Origin: JAXMBX01 sp046349635
GTDB taxonomy: Bacteria > Planctomycetota > Planctomycetia > Planctomycetales > Planctomycetaceae
Length of the DNA: 38,917 bases
Direction of reading: 5' to 3'
Assembly (NCBI GenBank): GCA_046349635.1
Contig: JAXMBX010000049.1
Location: forward strand, 1-38,917
A model generated the notes under the pieces. The model made no database searches and was not told the DNA's origin. It saw only the letters and a program-made list of their open reading frames with translations. The position numbers and the translations under genes were made by a program. Below are positions 16,966 to 26,479 of this stretch, piece after piece; within the stretch, counting starts at the first letter, position 1, and each line of letters begins with the position of its first letter.

Positions 16966-17354
16966 GGGATCCCTTCTTCTCGATGATGCTCAGCCGCAAC
17001 GACAGCGATAACCGCGCTCCGGAACACATCCGGAATGCTGGCCTGCGGCTTGATAACGATATTCCTGATAGAGAGACCTTGTCGGACCGGGCGGGAGTTC
17101 CTCAGAGCAAAAAAATAATTTCGACCTGGAGGTTCCCAGGAAACGATCAATATCTGAGAGAACTGTATTCGGGAGGGATGGGTGCGCAGGACGAACCTTT
17201 CACCCACATCGACCGACTTAATAGTCATTTTATTATGACGCCCTCCCGCCCGTTTTGCCACCAATACCCAATTGAGCGAGAAATCGCCCGGCGAGCGGAC
17301 CAACAAACGCGAATTCCAAGTCTTTTTTCTGGAGAAAATCGGTCTCAGGACGGA
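16966..17354. other. intergenic region without a recognised gene
   Basis: It lies upstream of the PIN-TRAM gene on -. Open frames here show no conserved motif. Small inverted repeats (CCTGG..CCAGG near 17134, CCGGA..TCCGG near 17019) are present but unremarkable. A CATAAT box on - near 17235 could be a -10, without a good -35. Confidence 0.4.
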
Positions 17355-17882
17355 TTAATCCGCAGAATCGTCATGTTCCAGACGCAGTAGGGCATGCAAC
17401 GCATCCAGAGATTGCGGAATCACGTTCACCTGCGCCACCACCGGCATGTAGTTCGTGTCTCCCAGCCACCTCGGTACGATGTGCCAATGCAGATGCCCGG
17501 GAAGCCCTGCCCCGGCAATCGCTCCCAGATTGAGTCCCACATTGAAGCCTCCGGGATTCATCACCTTTCGCAGGAGGCGAACCATCGCCTGCATCTCTTC
17601 AGTGCAAGCGAAAAGCTCCTCCGGAGTGAGATCAGTGAGATCCGCCTTGTGAGCCAACGGCGCGATCAGGAGATGGCCGTTGTTGTAGGGAAAGCGATTC
17701 AGGACAGTGACGGTGTGGGCGTTGCGGCGGACAATCAGGTTTTCGCTGTCCCGATCTTCCGCCAGATACTGGCACAGGAAGCAACCGGTCGGTTTCTGGT
17801 TGTCCTTCGGTGTGGTGATGTACTGCAATCGCCAGGGGGCCCACAACTGCTGATGCAGCACTTCCCGTTCGAGATCCGACAT
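17355..17882 (-). CDS. HIT-family hydrolase/phosphorylase (Ap4A-type)
   Basis: A 175-residue histidine-triad protein with the catalytic motif HLHWHIV (His130, 132, 134) and an N-terminal CFLC pair (C34, C37) typical of the zinc-containing Ap4A phosphorylase-like branch. It probably hydrolyses or phosphorolyses dinucleoside polyphosphates or adenylates in the cytoplasm. AGGGGTG precedes the ATG at 17882. It lies 153 bases downstream of ftsH on the same strand. Confidence 0.9.
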   Translation of the reverse strand: MSDLEREVLHQQLWAPWRLQYITTPKDNQKPTGCFLCQYLAEDRDSENLIVRRNAHTVTVLNRFPYNNGHLLIAPLAHKADLTDLTPEELFACTEEMQAMVRLLRKVMNPGGFNVGLNLGAIAGAGLPGHLHWHIVPRWLGDTNYMPVVAQVNVIPQSLDALHALLRLEHDDSAD

Positions 17883-18035
17883 ACGTCACCCCTGCGACAA
17901 TGGTCATTTAATGCTTCTTCGCGACAACGGACTATGATAGCCGATTCTTTTCCGCGGGGAATCCGGAAGAAAAACAGTGGGGAGAATGCCCGCTGTGATG
18001 AATTTGAAGAGCTGTGGTGAATGTGAAGATCAGTC

Positions 18036-20099
18036 TCAAGCTCCCGCCACGCCGCCAGTCGGTTCGTTGTCGGACAGCGTCCGGAGTTGCGGCGTCGAGC
18101 CTTCGGTCTCGGCATCCCGGGCCGTCGGAGAGACGAATGTCCCCGGTTTCAGTTGCGGCACGGCATGCTCATCAAGGATTTTGCGGAGTTGATCCGCATC
18201 CATCACTTCCCGTTCCAGCAGATCGCGGGCCATGTGTTCCAGGACCGCCCGCCGTTCCAACAGCAGGCTGTGGACCGTTTGCCCCGCCTCATCCAGGATC
18301 CGCTTTGTCTCGACGTCGATTTCGCGGATCGTCTCTTCGCTGTGAGCGTAATCACTTGCCGATGCCGTGGCGGTTCCCAGGAACGGATTGCGACCGCTGT
18401 TGCGATAGTTGACCCGTCCCAGTTTGGCGCTCATCCCGAATTCCATGATCATCCGCCGTGCCAGATCAGTTGCCCGTTCCAGATCATTCGACGCACCGGT
18501 CGAAGTCTCCTGAAAGACGATCTCTTCCGCGGCGATCCCTCCCAATAAGACACAGATGCGGTTTCGAAGTTCCGTTTCCGTGATCAGATGGCGGTCATCC
18601 TCAGGACGTTGCATCGTGTATCCCAGCGCGGAGAGACCGCGCGGAATGATGGAAATCTTGTGGACCGGATCCGTGTGCGGCAGGCAGCAGGCCACCAGCG
18701 CGTGCCCGCATTCGTGGTACGAAACTCGCGTCTTTTCGTCCTGGTGGATAATGCGGGTGTTCTTCTCCAGGCCGGCGATGACCCGTTCGATCCCTTCCTC
18801 AAACTCTCCCATGGTCACCTTGGGTTTTCCGTTTCTGGCCGCGAGCAACGCCGCTTCATTCACCAGATTCGCCAGGTCCGCCCCGACGAAGCCGGGAGTC
18901 AAACGGGCGAGATATTTCAGATCGACGCTGTCGTCGATTTTGATTTTGGCAATGTGGACCTTGATGATCGCTTCGCGCCCCTTCACGTCCGGGCGGTCCA
19001 CCAGCACATGCCGATCAAAACGTCCCGGGCGCATCAACGCAGGATCCAGGGTCTCCGGGCGGTTGGTTGCCGCCATGACGATGACGCTTTGATCGGAAGA
19101 GAAACCATCCATCTCGACGAGCAGCGCGTTCAACGTCTGGTCCCGTTCGTCATGTCCGCCGGGGATGCCGCTACCGCGAACTTTTCCGAGGGCGTCCAGT
19201 TCGTCGATAAAAATGATGCTCGGAGATTTCGCGCCGGCCTGGGCGAACATATCCCGCACGCGGGCTGCTCCCACACCGACAAACATCTCCACGAAATCCG
19301 AACCGGAGAGGCTGAAGAACGGAACTTTCGCTTCTCCAGCGACCGCTTTTGCCAGGAGCGTCTTCCCGGTCCCCGGAGGGCCCACGAGCAGCACGCCGCG
19401 CGGAATCCGTCCGCCGAGCGCCTGGTATTTTCCGGGATTGCGGAGGAACTCGACGATTTCACGCAGTTCCTCGACCGCCTCTTCAATTCCCGCGACATTC
19501 TCGAAGGTGATATCCAGATCTTCCTGGGCGTGCATCCGCCCCCGGCTGCGGCCGAAGGACATCGCGGAACCGGCCCCGCTTACCTTCCGGAACATGAAGA
19601 AGATCAGGAACAGGAACAGCAACGGCAGCCCATACAGATACAGCATCGGAAGGACTTCCGAGGGAGCTTCGTCACTCTTGAAGTCGATCCCTTTTTCGAG
19701 CAGCAGATCCGTGAGCTTCTCGTAGTAGCTGTTCAGGCTGACGGAAGGGACGGAGTATTGCTTGGGACGGGGCTTATTGCTGCTGGAATTGGTCCGCCAG
19801 GGATTCATCCCCTGTTCGACCGGCTGATCCTGGAACGTAATTTCGGTGCGCGAGAACCTCAGATTGTAGACGTTCTCTTTAGTGTAGATCCCTTTTTGAA
19901 TCCCCTCGATGAACTTGCTGAACGAAATCGTCTCCGGCTTGTTGCTTTCATTGAAGAAGAGCACCGAAGCCGAGATCACCAGCCCAAGGACAACGAGAAC
20001 CATCACCAGGTTGGCGGGCGAGTTCCTTTCCGGTTTGCCGCGCGGTTTCGCAGGGCGAGGAATCTGAGGACCGGAAGAAGAGGGATCGTTATTCGCCAT
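18036..20099 (-). CDS. ftsH: ATP-dependent zinc metalloprotease FtsH
   Basis: A 687-residue membrane-bound AAA+ protease that degrades misfolded and regulatory proteins. A Pro/Lys-rich N-terminus is followed by TM1 (about 31-49), a periplasmic domain, TM2 (about 150-168), the AAA module (Walker A GPPGTGKT with K246, Walker B IIFIDELDAL, the second region of homology with NRPETLDPALMRPGRFDR), and a peptidase domain with zinc motif HECGH (H462-H466) and a late Asp-containing LERATDLARRM helix. Cys replaces the usual Ala in HEAGH, leaving the ligands intact. AGGA lies about ten bases before the ATG. A promoter is visible upstream, and the gene is of normal length. Confidence 0.95.
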   Translation of the reverse strand: MANNDPSSSGPQIPRPAKPRGKPERNSPANLVMVLVVLGLVISASVLFFNESNKPETISFSKFIEGIQKGIYTKENVYNLRFSRTEITFQDQPVEQGMNPWRTNSSSNKPRPKQYSVPSVSLNSYYEKLTDLLLEKGIDFKSDEAPSEVLPMLYLYGLPLLFLFLIFFMFRKVSGAGSAMSFGRSRGRMHAQEDLDITFENVAGIEEAVEELREIVEFLRNPGKYQALGGRIPRGVLLVGPPGTGKTLLAKAVAGEAKVPFFSLSGSDFVEMFVGVGAARVRDMFAQAGAKSPSIIFIDELDALGKVRGSGIPGGHDERDQTLNALLVEMDGFSSDQSVIVMAATNRPETLDPALMRPGRFDRHVLVDRPDVKGREAIIKVHIAKIKIDDSVDLKYLARLTPGFVGADLANLVNEAALLAARNGKPKVTMGEFEEGIERVIAGLEKNTRIIHQDEKTRVSYHECGHALVACCLPHTDPVHKISIIPRGLSALGYTMQRPEDDRHLITETELRNRICVLLGGIAAEEIVFQETSTGASNDLERATDLARRMIMEFGMSAKLGRVNYRNSGRNPFLGTATASASDYAHSEETIREIDVETKRILDEAGQTVHSLLLERRAVLEHMARDLLEREVMDADQLRKILDEHAVPQLKPGTFVSPTARDAETEGSTPQLRTLSDNEPTGGVAGA

Positions 20100-20182
20100 A
20101 AAAAATAATTCCTGCGAGAAAAGTGGCCATACGCCGTTCGTGCACGGATGATTAATGTACCGATGATACGTCGGCCATCTGA

Positions 20183-20212
20183 AATGTAGGCACGGGGGGG
20201 GGCAGGGGTCAA
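20183..20212 (-). promoter_or_regulatory. ftsH: sigma-70 type promoter of ftsH
   Basis: On -, TTGACC (20212-20207), an 18-base spacer holding nine consecutive C, then TACATT (20188-20183). Transcription would start near 20176, giving a leader of about 77 bases. The homopolymer spacer could make promoter strength sensitive to its length. Confidence 0.55.
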
Positions 20213-20338
20213 CCTTTCAGGCCAGATCCCGATCCCTAACCGCTTGTCTAATTGTAATTTACGTTCTATGACGGTCCTGACGTGGGAAAAACGGGCCGAA
20301 TTTCGTATCAGCACCTTCACCAGCCTGAGTAAAAGCCC

Positions 20339-21190
20339 TCATCCCAGGATTTTAGTCCGCAGATCGGTCAACAATTTGACGGCGGTTCCGATGTCCTGTT
20401 TCTGCCGTTCGCGGTCGTGGGAAATCTCCCGTTCGATGGTCAATGGGCCCGTGTAGCCCAGCGCCAGCAGGGTCCGCAGGTAGCGTTCCATGCCGACATC
20501 TCCTTCACCCAACGCCACTTCCGTCCCCCAGGACTTGCCCCGCTGTTCGGGGGCGGCCCATTTTGCGTCCTTGCAGTGGACGCTGCGGACGTACTTGCCG
20601 ACTTTCCTAAGCGCTTCAATCGGTTCCCCGGACCCGTACAGGATCATGTTGGCGGGATCAAAGTTGATAAACAGATTGTCGCGGTCCACGTCGTGGATGA
20701 ATTCCAGCAGGTGGTCCGCCGATTCCTGTCCCGTTTCCAGGTGCAGGTTCTGGCCGTTGCCGTTCACGTGGTCGAGCAGATCGCGCGTCGCGGCGATCAG
20801 TCCTTTGTAGCTGGTCCCCTTGCGATCTTCGGGAACGAAGCCGACGTGCAGACCGACCGCTTTGCAACCCAGGAGCTGCGCGAAGTCGGAAATCTCCGTC
20901 ATTTCGGCCAGGCGTGCGGCACGGGTCTCTTCGGGGACCAGGCCCACGGTCCGGGCGGTCGTGGGAATGTCGGCGTAGCTTTCCCCCTCGAAGCCCCCAA
21001 AGACGCAGGTGATTTCAATCCCGTATCCTTTGCACCGTTCCAGGAAGCTTTTCGCCGTCGCGGGAGTGCGGGTCTGCTGGTGGGGAGAGTGGATCTGGAC
21101 GGTGGGAATCTGCAGTTCATGGGCCACTTCGAGATGCACCCCCAGGCCTGCATCCACCGATGTAAACACGCCAATCGGCCAGGAACTCAT
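20339..21190 (-). CDS. sugar phosphate isomerase/epimerase-like TIM-barrel protein
   Basis: A 283-residue protein of the xylose-isomerase-like/AP-endonuclease 2 superfamily. Putative metal ligands sit in the expected strand ends: Glu in LHLETGQE, Asp in INFDPANM, His in VHCKDAKW and Glu in LTIERE. It probably interconverts a sugar or a cyclitol such as a myo-inositol derivative; the substrate is unknown. ATG 21190 is chosen because AGGAG lies nine bases upstream and MSSWPIG begins the fold; the frame extends to 21223 without support. A TATGAT box on - at 21258-21253 is a possible -10. It is divergent from the universal stress protein gene. Confidence 0.82.
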   Translation of the reverse strand: MSSWPIGVFTSVDAGLGVHLEVAHELQIPTVQIHSPHQQTRTPATAKSFLERCKGYGIEITCVFGGFEGESYADIPTTARTVGLVPEETRAARLAEMTEISDFAQLLGCKAVGLHVGFVPEDRKGTSYKGLIAATRDLLDHVNGNGQNLHLETGQESADHLLEFIHDVDRDNLFINFDPANMILYGSGEPIEALRKVGKYVRSVHCKDAKWAAPEQRGKSWGTEVALGEGDVGMERYLRTLLALGYTGPLTIEREISHDRERQKQDIGTAVKLLTDLRTKILG

Positions 21191-21441
21191 AGTCGCATTC
21201 TCCTCTGATCGAATTCGTCGCAATCCGGGGTGGTGAAAAACCTCGTTCGGGCATCATACGACAGCCCGGGAAGGGGAACCAGTAACCCTCCGGAAGTTGA
21301 AGATTTGAAAGGGGAAGGGGGGCGGAACGGGGGTGACAAACGGAATTGGGTTGTGTTACTCTACACCCCTCACCCAAATGAGCGCCCTGCCGCTGTTCCT
21401 CCAAGTGCCCCCCGAATCTTCTCCCAGCCGTCCTGCCCGCC

Positions 21442-21900
21442 ATGATCAAGATCAAGACCATTCTGCTGCCGACCGATTTCAGCCAGGCTTCTCAAGAAGC
21501 CGCGCGGTACGCGCTCGAATTGGCGCGGAAGTTCCAGGCTCGGTTGCTGCTGTTGAATGTGATCGAGGATCCGGTGCTGTTCCTCCCTATGCTTGACAGT
21601 TTTCCCCTGCCGACCAATGAGCAGATGGAGACCTATACCGAAGAGCGGTTGGAGAATTTCCTCTCCGCCGAAGAGCGGGGCGAAGTGGAAGTCCAGCTCT
21701 TCTGGGCACACGGTCGCCCGTTTGAGGAGATCGTCGCCTTCGGCGCGCGGCGGAAGGTGGACCTGATCGTCATGGGGACACACGGACGAGGGGCCGCAGC
21801 GCATCTCATCCTGGGAAGCGTGGCCGAAAACGTCGTTCGCAAAGCGAAATGCCCCGTCCTGACCGTCCACCCCGAAGGCCACCAGTTCGTGCATCCGTAA
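21442..21900 (+). CDS. universal stress protein, UspA family
   Basis: A 152-residue single-domain Usp. The N-terminus has ILLPTDFSQAS and the C-terminal half carries the ATP-binding pattern GTHGRG, nine residues, then GS (in HLILGSVAENVVRKAKCPVL), so an ATP-binding Usp is predicted. These cytoplasmic proteins accumulate under starvation or stress. No clear ribosome-binding site precedes the ATG. Upstream GTGACA and TACTCT, 18 bases apart (near 21333-21362), could be a weak promoter. It converges on the FHA-like gene with 16 bases between the stops. Confidence 0.92.
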   Translation: MIKIKTILLPTDFSQASQEAARYALELARKFQARLLLLNVIEDPVLFLPMLDSFPLPTNEQMETYTEERLENFLSAEERGEVEVQLFWAHGRPFEEIVAFGARRKVDLIVMGTHGRGAAAHLILGSVAENVVRKAKCPVLTVHPEGHQFVHP

Positions 21901-21916
21901 GTGAGCGAAACCTGCC

Positions 21917-22873
21917 TCACGCAATCGCCCGCGATGAGGGCCCAGAGTCTTTCGGTGTCTCAAGACCCGTCAACTTCTGCAACATGAGTTCGACGCGGCT
22001 TACCATTTCCTGCCGCGAGTCACTCATCGCAGCGGCATCGAGGCCGGTCTCGATGGGAGAAAGTCCTTCTTCCTGCAAAGCCTGCATCGTCTGTTCGACC
22101 TGCTCCAGCAGGTGACACAGGTCCGAATTGAGCAGCCCGATTTTCTCCGTGCGGGAGACGTCCGCCTGTTCCGCGACAACAGCGTCCGATCGCTTGAGGC
22201 GAATCGCGACGCGCGGCGGAGTGTTGAGGACTTCCGTTTCCGGTTCGACCGGCACCTGCATCGCTTTGGCCCGTGTCTGGATCGCCCGGAGCAGCGAGTC
22301 GGCGCCGCGACGTCGACCTTCTTCATAACCGGTGACGAGTGTTTGCTCATCGACGATCCGGTCGAGGAGTTGTTCGGCGGAGAGTTCCTGGACCTCGTGC
22401 GCGAACTTCGCGGCAGGGGACCAGATCTTGATGTGCGATTCCGCAACAGGCGCGGTGGATTTGCGTGTTTTGGGTTTCAGGCCGAGAGTCGCTCGCATCT
22501 GAAACGGACCCATCTCCAGGAGGTCTTGATCCTTGACCCAACCCTGGCGGATGACCTCGTTGTTCAGTTTGAGCTGCGGAGCACGCGCGACCGCTTCGAT
22601 CCAGATTCCCTGGGGCAGGGAGCGAATGACTGCGAGGACCTTGGGGATGGATTCGTCCATCAACGGCAGGTCGCAGTCCTCATCCGAGCCGATGAAGAAC
22701 AGCTCTTCCCCCACCGTCCGGCTGGCGGATTCAGTCTCGCCGGAGAGAATTTCGAGAGTGAGCTGGGAACGGACCTGGAAGTGGGGGGCCTTCAGCGCCT
22801 CGCCGGTGGAGTGTGATCGCTTGAGGTCGGTATTTCGCACGACCTGCTGGGAGATTTCCTGTTCCCGATCCAT
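21917..22873 (-). CDS. FHA-like domain protein of unknown function
   Basis: A 318-residue protein starting at ATG 22873, which has AGGAGGT seven bases upstream; the longer open frame is not supported. Residues about 38-130 resemble a forkhead-associated domain (FFIGSDEDCDLPL, then a SIPKVLAVI strand in the place of the S-x-x-H motif), but the phosphothreonine-binding Arg and His are not obvious. The rest is charged and helical, with a probable coiled coil near the C-terminus (LLNSDLCHLLEQVEQTMQAL). No membrane segment or signal is seen. It might be a scaffold or regulator linked to kinase signalling, but this is inference. Confidence 0.68.
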   Translation of the reverse strand: MDREQEISQQVVRNTDLKRSHSTGEALKAPHFQVRSQLTLEILSGETESASRTVGEELFFIGSDEDCDLPLMDESIPKVLAVIRSLPQGIWIEAVARAPQLKLNNEVIRQGWVKDQDLLEMGPFQMRATLGLKPKTRKSTAPVAESHIKIWSPAAKFAHEVQELSAEQLLDRIVDEQTLVTGYEEGRRRGADSLLRAIQTRAKAMQVPVEPETEVLNTPPRVAIRLKRSDAVVAEQADVSRTEKIGLLNSDLCHLLEQVEQTMQALQEEGLSPIETGLDAAAMSDSRQEMVSRVELMLQKLTGLETPKDSGPSSRAIA

Positions 22874-23074
22874 TGCCGCCACCTCCTGTCCCTTACGTAT
22901 GCCCGCGACTCCGTATTTAGAAATTCGACCAGCGAAATCCGCCGCATGAGGCAATCCGGCACAGTTCAATGCCGTAGGAAAGGTTACGGAGAAAGCGACT
23001 AACTTTGGGAAACCTGCGCGTTTGAAGGGATTGGTAATTTATGCGGATGGCATCGATGGCGAAGAGTCCCCCGC

Positions 23075-25675
23075 CTATTTCCCACCCTCAAACCAACCTC
23101 GAAACGCCTCCGCCGTCACCCCTTCGCCGGTTTTCAATAACACGCGGGGCGAGCACGCGGCGACAACCTTTCCACCCTCAGGGCCGGCCCCAGGGCCGAG
23201 GTCAATCACCCAATCTGCGGCGGCGATCATTTCCAGTTGATGCTCAATCACGATCACCGTATGCCCCTGATCGACCAGTTTCTGCAACAGATCAATCAAC
23301 CGCCCCAGGTCAGCCGGATGCAGTCCGGTGGAGGGCTCATCGAGAAAGAACAGAGTGGCAGGCTGTAGATCCCCGACGAGCGCACTCGCCAGTTTGACCC
23401 GCTGCGATTCACCCCCGGAAAGAGTCGTGGCTGATTGTCCCAATCGCAGGTATCCCAGTCCCACCTGATCGAGTACTTTCAGAATCGAATGGATGGACGC
23501 GATGTTCTCGAAGAACTGCGTCGCCTCGCGAATGGACAGTTGCAGGATCTCCCCCGCATTCAGCCCCTTGTAGCGGATCGAAAGAGTTTCCGGATTGAAG
23601 CCGCCCCCATGACACGCCGGGCAGGGGACCTGCAGTTCCGGCAGCACTCCCATCGACAGGCGATGAAAACCCAGCCCGCGACACGTCGCACATCGCCCCT
23701 CAGGAGATTGCGTGCTGAAACGCCGCGCGGAAAATCCTTTTACTTTCGCATCGCGCGTGACAGAGAGCAACTTGCGGACATGATTCCAGATCCCCGTCGC
23801 CGTCGCGGGATTGGACCGGCTGTTCCGACCGAGGGGACGCTGATCCACCTCCTGCAACCGCTGGATCGATTCCCCACCGCTGAGCTCCGCACGGCAGCCG
23901 GGTTCGAGCGGCGCACGCCACAACCGGGACTTCAGAGTCGGCAGCAATCCGCCCCGCATAAGCGACGTTTTCCCCGAACCGCTGACACCCGTCAAACAGA
24001 TGAACCGCTGCAGGGGGATCTTCACGGAAACATCCTGCAGGTTGTGGCAGTGAACGTGCTCCAAGTGCAACCATTCGACCCCCTCCATTGCTCGTGGAGT
24101 GGAGGAAAGTGTCCGTTTCGCAGCCTGGAGGTAAGGACCGCTAACAGTCCCGGAATCCGTGATGAATTCCGGCAACGTACCGGCGGCGACAAGTCGTCCC
24201 CCCTCCGGCCCAGCGCCGGGACCGATCTCCAGCAGATAGTCCGCCGCCTGCATCATGGCGATATCATGTTCAACGACAATCAGCGTATTCCCCTTGTCGC
24301 GCAATTCACGCAGGATCTTGATCAGCCGCTCCCCATCGATGGGATGCAACCCCGCGGTTGGTTCATCGAGCAGATAGCACGCCCGCGCCAGCCCTTTGCC
24401 GAGCATCGTCGCCAACCGAACCCGCTGCAGTTCGCCCCCTGACAGCGTCGGCGCCGCCCGATCCAGCGTCAGATACCCCAGGCCGATCCGCGTCAAATAC
24501 CCCAACAGCTTGAGAAGATCCGGCAGAATCCGGGCCGCGACCGGCAACGAACCCTCCCGAAACCCCGCCGGTAGTTCTCCCTTCAACGTCGCCTGATTCC
24601 AGAGCTGCAGTGAATGTTCAGCCGCATTCAGATTCGTGGCGAGGAGCGTGGGCAGCGACAACCCCGTGAGTGTGACACTCCTCCCTGCCGGTTGCAGTCG
24701 TGTCCCTTGGCAGTCAGGGCAAGTCGTGGGGACGTCACTCTCCGGATCAGAGGGAACTTCCCCCAGCCCCTGGCACGTGGGGCAGGCCCCATACGGACTG
24801 TTAAAACTGAACGTCCGCGGTTCGATCTCGGATAAACTCTTCCCGCACTGCGGACAGACATACCGCGTGCTGTAGAGATGATCCTCCCAACTCTCTCCCG
24901 ATTGGGCCGCGACAATGCACGCCCCACCTCCGAGTTTGACGGCCAGCGCAATCGATTCATCCAACCGGCTGCGCAATCCCTCCTTGATGATGACCCGATC
25001 AACGATCACCTCGATCGTATGCCGTTTGTTCTTGGCCAGTTTCAGAGGGGCCGAAAGATCCTGCAGCTCTCCATCAACCCGCGCCCGCACAAACCCCTGC
25101 TTGGCCGCTTGTGCCAGGACCTCCGCGTGTCCCCCCGTCTGTCCCCGCACAACTGGCGCGAGAAGCATCACCTTCCGTCCGTTTTCCCACGCCAGAATCT
25201 GGTCGCAGATCTCCTGCGGTGAGCGTTGCTCAATCGGTATGCCGCAGTCCGAGCAATGCGGAATCCCGCACCGCGCATACAGCAAACGCAGGTAGTCGTG
25301 AATCTCTGAAAGTGTCGCGACCGTACTCCGGGTCCGAATCGCCCCTGGCGTCTGGGGGACGCTCAATGTCGGAGGCAGCCCCTCAATCGCATCCACGTCC
25401 GGCGGATCAAGCTGCCGCAGAGAGGAACGGGTCTTGGGGGACAGGCATTCCAGGTACCGCCGTTGCCCCATCGCAAAGATCGTGTCATGGACCAGCGAGC
25501 TTTTCCCGCTCCCGCTCACCCCGGTAACGACCGTCAGCAGCCCGCGCGGGATTTCCACCGCAAGATTCTGAAGATTGTGAACCCGGGCACCCACGATCCG
25601 GATTTTTCTCTCCGGCGGAGACTCCCTTTGCCCAGGGCTCTTGCCTACACTTCTAGAACCAGATGCACGGCCCAT
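23075..25675 (-). CDS. uvrA: UvrA-family ABC ATPase (excinuclease subunit A paralogue)
   Basis: An 866-residue protein with the full UvrA layout: Walker A1 GVSGSGKSS (K58), a UvrB-binding-like region with ECLSPKTR and DVDAIEGLPPTLSV, Cys-rich zinc modules (CGIPHCSDCG; CPQC...CPTC...CPDC), ABC signature LSGGELQRV, a second Walker A GVSGSGKTS, another CxxC...CPAC module and second signature LSGGESQRV. UvrA finds bulky DNA lesions in nucleotide excision repair. It is shorter than the usual 940 residues and diverged in QKTT-type segments, so it may be a second UvrA rather than the main one. The start is uncertain: ATG 25675 has no clear ribosome-binding site and the frame runs up to 25795. Confidence 0.87.
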   Translation of the reverse strand: MGRASGSRSVGKSPGQRESPPERKIRIVGARVHNLQNLAVEIPRGLLTVVTGVSGSGKSSLVHDTIFAMGQRRYLECLSPKTRSSLRQLDPPDVDAIEGLPPTLSVPQTPGAIRTRSTVATLSEIHDYLRLLYARCGIPHCSDCGIPIEQRSPQEICDQILAWENGRKVMLLAPVVRGQTGGHAEVLAQAAKQGFVRARVDGELQDLSAPLKLAKNKRHTIEVIVDRVIIKEGLRSRLDESIALAVKLGGGACIVAAQSGESWEDHLYSTRYVCPQCGKSLSEIEPRTFSFNSPYGACPTCQGLGEVPSDPESDVPTTCPDCQGTRLQPAGRSVTLTGLSLPTLLATNLNAAEHSLQLWNQATLKGELPAGFREGSLPVAARILPDLLKLLGYLTRIGLGYLTLDRAAPTLSGGELQRVRLATMLGKGLARACYLLDEPTAGLHPIDGERLIKILRELRDKGNTLIVVEHDIAMMQAADYLLEIGPGAGPEGGRLVAAGTLPEFITDSGTVSGPYLQAAKRTLSSTPRAMEGVEWLHLEHVHCHNLQDVSVKIPLQRFICLTGVSGSGKTSLMRGGLLPTLKSRLWRAPLEPGCRAELSGGESIQRLQEVDQRPLGRNSRSNPATATGIWNHVRKLLSVTRDAKVKGFSARRFSTQSPEGRCATCRGLGFHRLSMGVLPELQVPCPACHGGGFNPETLSIRYKGLNAGEILQLSIREATQFFENIASIHSILKVLDQVGLGYLRLGQSATTLSGGESQRVKLASALVGDLQPATLFFLDEPSTGLHPADLGRLIDLLQKLVDQGHTVIVIEHQLEMIAAADWVIDLGPGAGPEGGKVVAACSPRVLLKTGEGVTAEAFRGWFEGGK

Positions 25676-25741
25676 GTTGTTCAGTGTTTCTAGACTCCGG
25701 CCTGATCGAAACTTTTGCTGCCGAATTTTTTGGAAAGCCCG

Positions 25742-26388
25742 ATGGCGGAATTGCTTCCCAGTCGTTTTCTGTTGCGCATGTCCCTGCCCATCCATCGGCA
25801 GGAGAAAATCCCCGCGAAGGGAAAAGAACTCCTCGCGCTCCCGACCACCTGCACGCTACCAGATCCCCAGGAATTGGACCAGCAGAAAGGTTTCGGCCTA
25901 CTCCGGCTGGCCTGAACAAGCAGGCATGGGACCCAGTCTGGAAGTCCGCGGCAAGAAGCAACCCCGCAATCCAAACCGACCAGCTCTGGGAATCAGATTG
26001 CCCATTCCGCTGGATACCCGGCAACACGCAGACCATTCATCGTGCCAGCAAGTTCTGTCATCACCGGTCGCTCCTTGCCCACCGGCGAGGGAAAAGGACC
26101 GGCCCCTCCGCGAACAGCTTTCCATTCCTCGGGCACGCGAAGAGACTCCCCTCTGCAAGCCCGAGGATCTGAAAGTCGCCTCCGAAGTCACACCGCAGGG
26201 ATACAAGTTGGATCTGTGATCCCCGGCAAGGCCCTGCAGGGATACGGGACCCCGAATCAAATCCGAAACTCGGCTTTTACTACTACCTGCGCGATGCCGA
26301 ACTGGGAGAACAATTCCTCAGCGTGGGGCACGAATTCCCCTTCGGCCAGGACCCCAGCCTCTGGTGGACACTGGAGTTGGTAGAATAG
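25742..26388 (+). pseudogene. decayed gene of a conserved (CBM9/DOMON-like) protein
   Basis: No frame is open throughout, but stitched frames give one coherent protein of about 215 residues: MAELLPSRFLLRMSLPIHRQ in frame 2, GPSLEVRGKKQP in frame 3, DQLWESD and TQTIHRASKFCHH in frame 1, REETPLCKPEDLKVASEV in frame 3, IPGKALQGY in frame 2, and LGFYYYLRDAELGEQF to TLELVE and the TAG at 26386-26388. At least six indels are needed, some removing a G from TGG. The pattern of hydrophobic strands with W and D-rich turns suggests a carbohydrate-binding-family-9-like sandwich; I recall the family as a planctomycete protein but cannot name it. It is convergent with the broken creatininase. Confidence 0.72.
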
Positions 26389-26479
26389 TTTTCAATTCAC
26401 TTTGAAACTCATTCCCGGGTGGCCCGGATTCTCGAATCCGGCGGGCGCAGCCGCAAAGAGGCCGCCGCTTGAGTGGTGT

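Noticed and set aside
15544..16986. 480-residue open frame on +, spanning the UbiD and PIN-TRAM genes
   Set aside because: Entirely antisense to two well-supported genes, crosses their boundary, has no domain or ribosome-binding site, and is His/Gln/Arg-rich as expected for a mirrored GC-rich frame.
16899..17306. 135-residue open frame on - upstream of and overlapping the PIN-TRAM gene
   Set aside because: No conserved pattern; overlaps the well-supported start of the PIN-TRAM gene in another frame.
18714..18728. HECGH instead of HEAGH in FtsH as a possible loss of protease activity
   Set aside because: Both His ligands and the Glu are intact; the changed residue is not catalytic.
18588..20108. 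506-residue open frame on + opposite ftsH
   Set aside because: Antisense to a certain ftsH gene; composition is that of a mirrored frame and no motif is seen.
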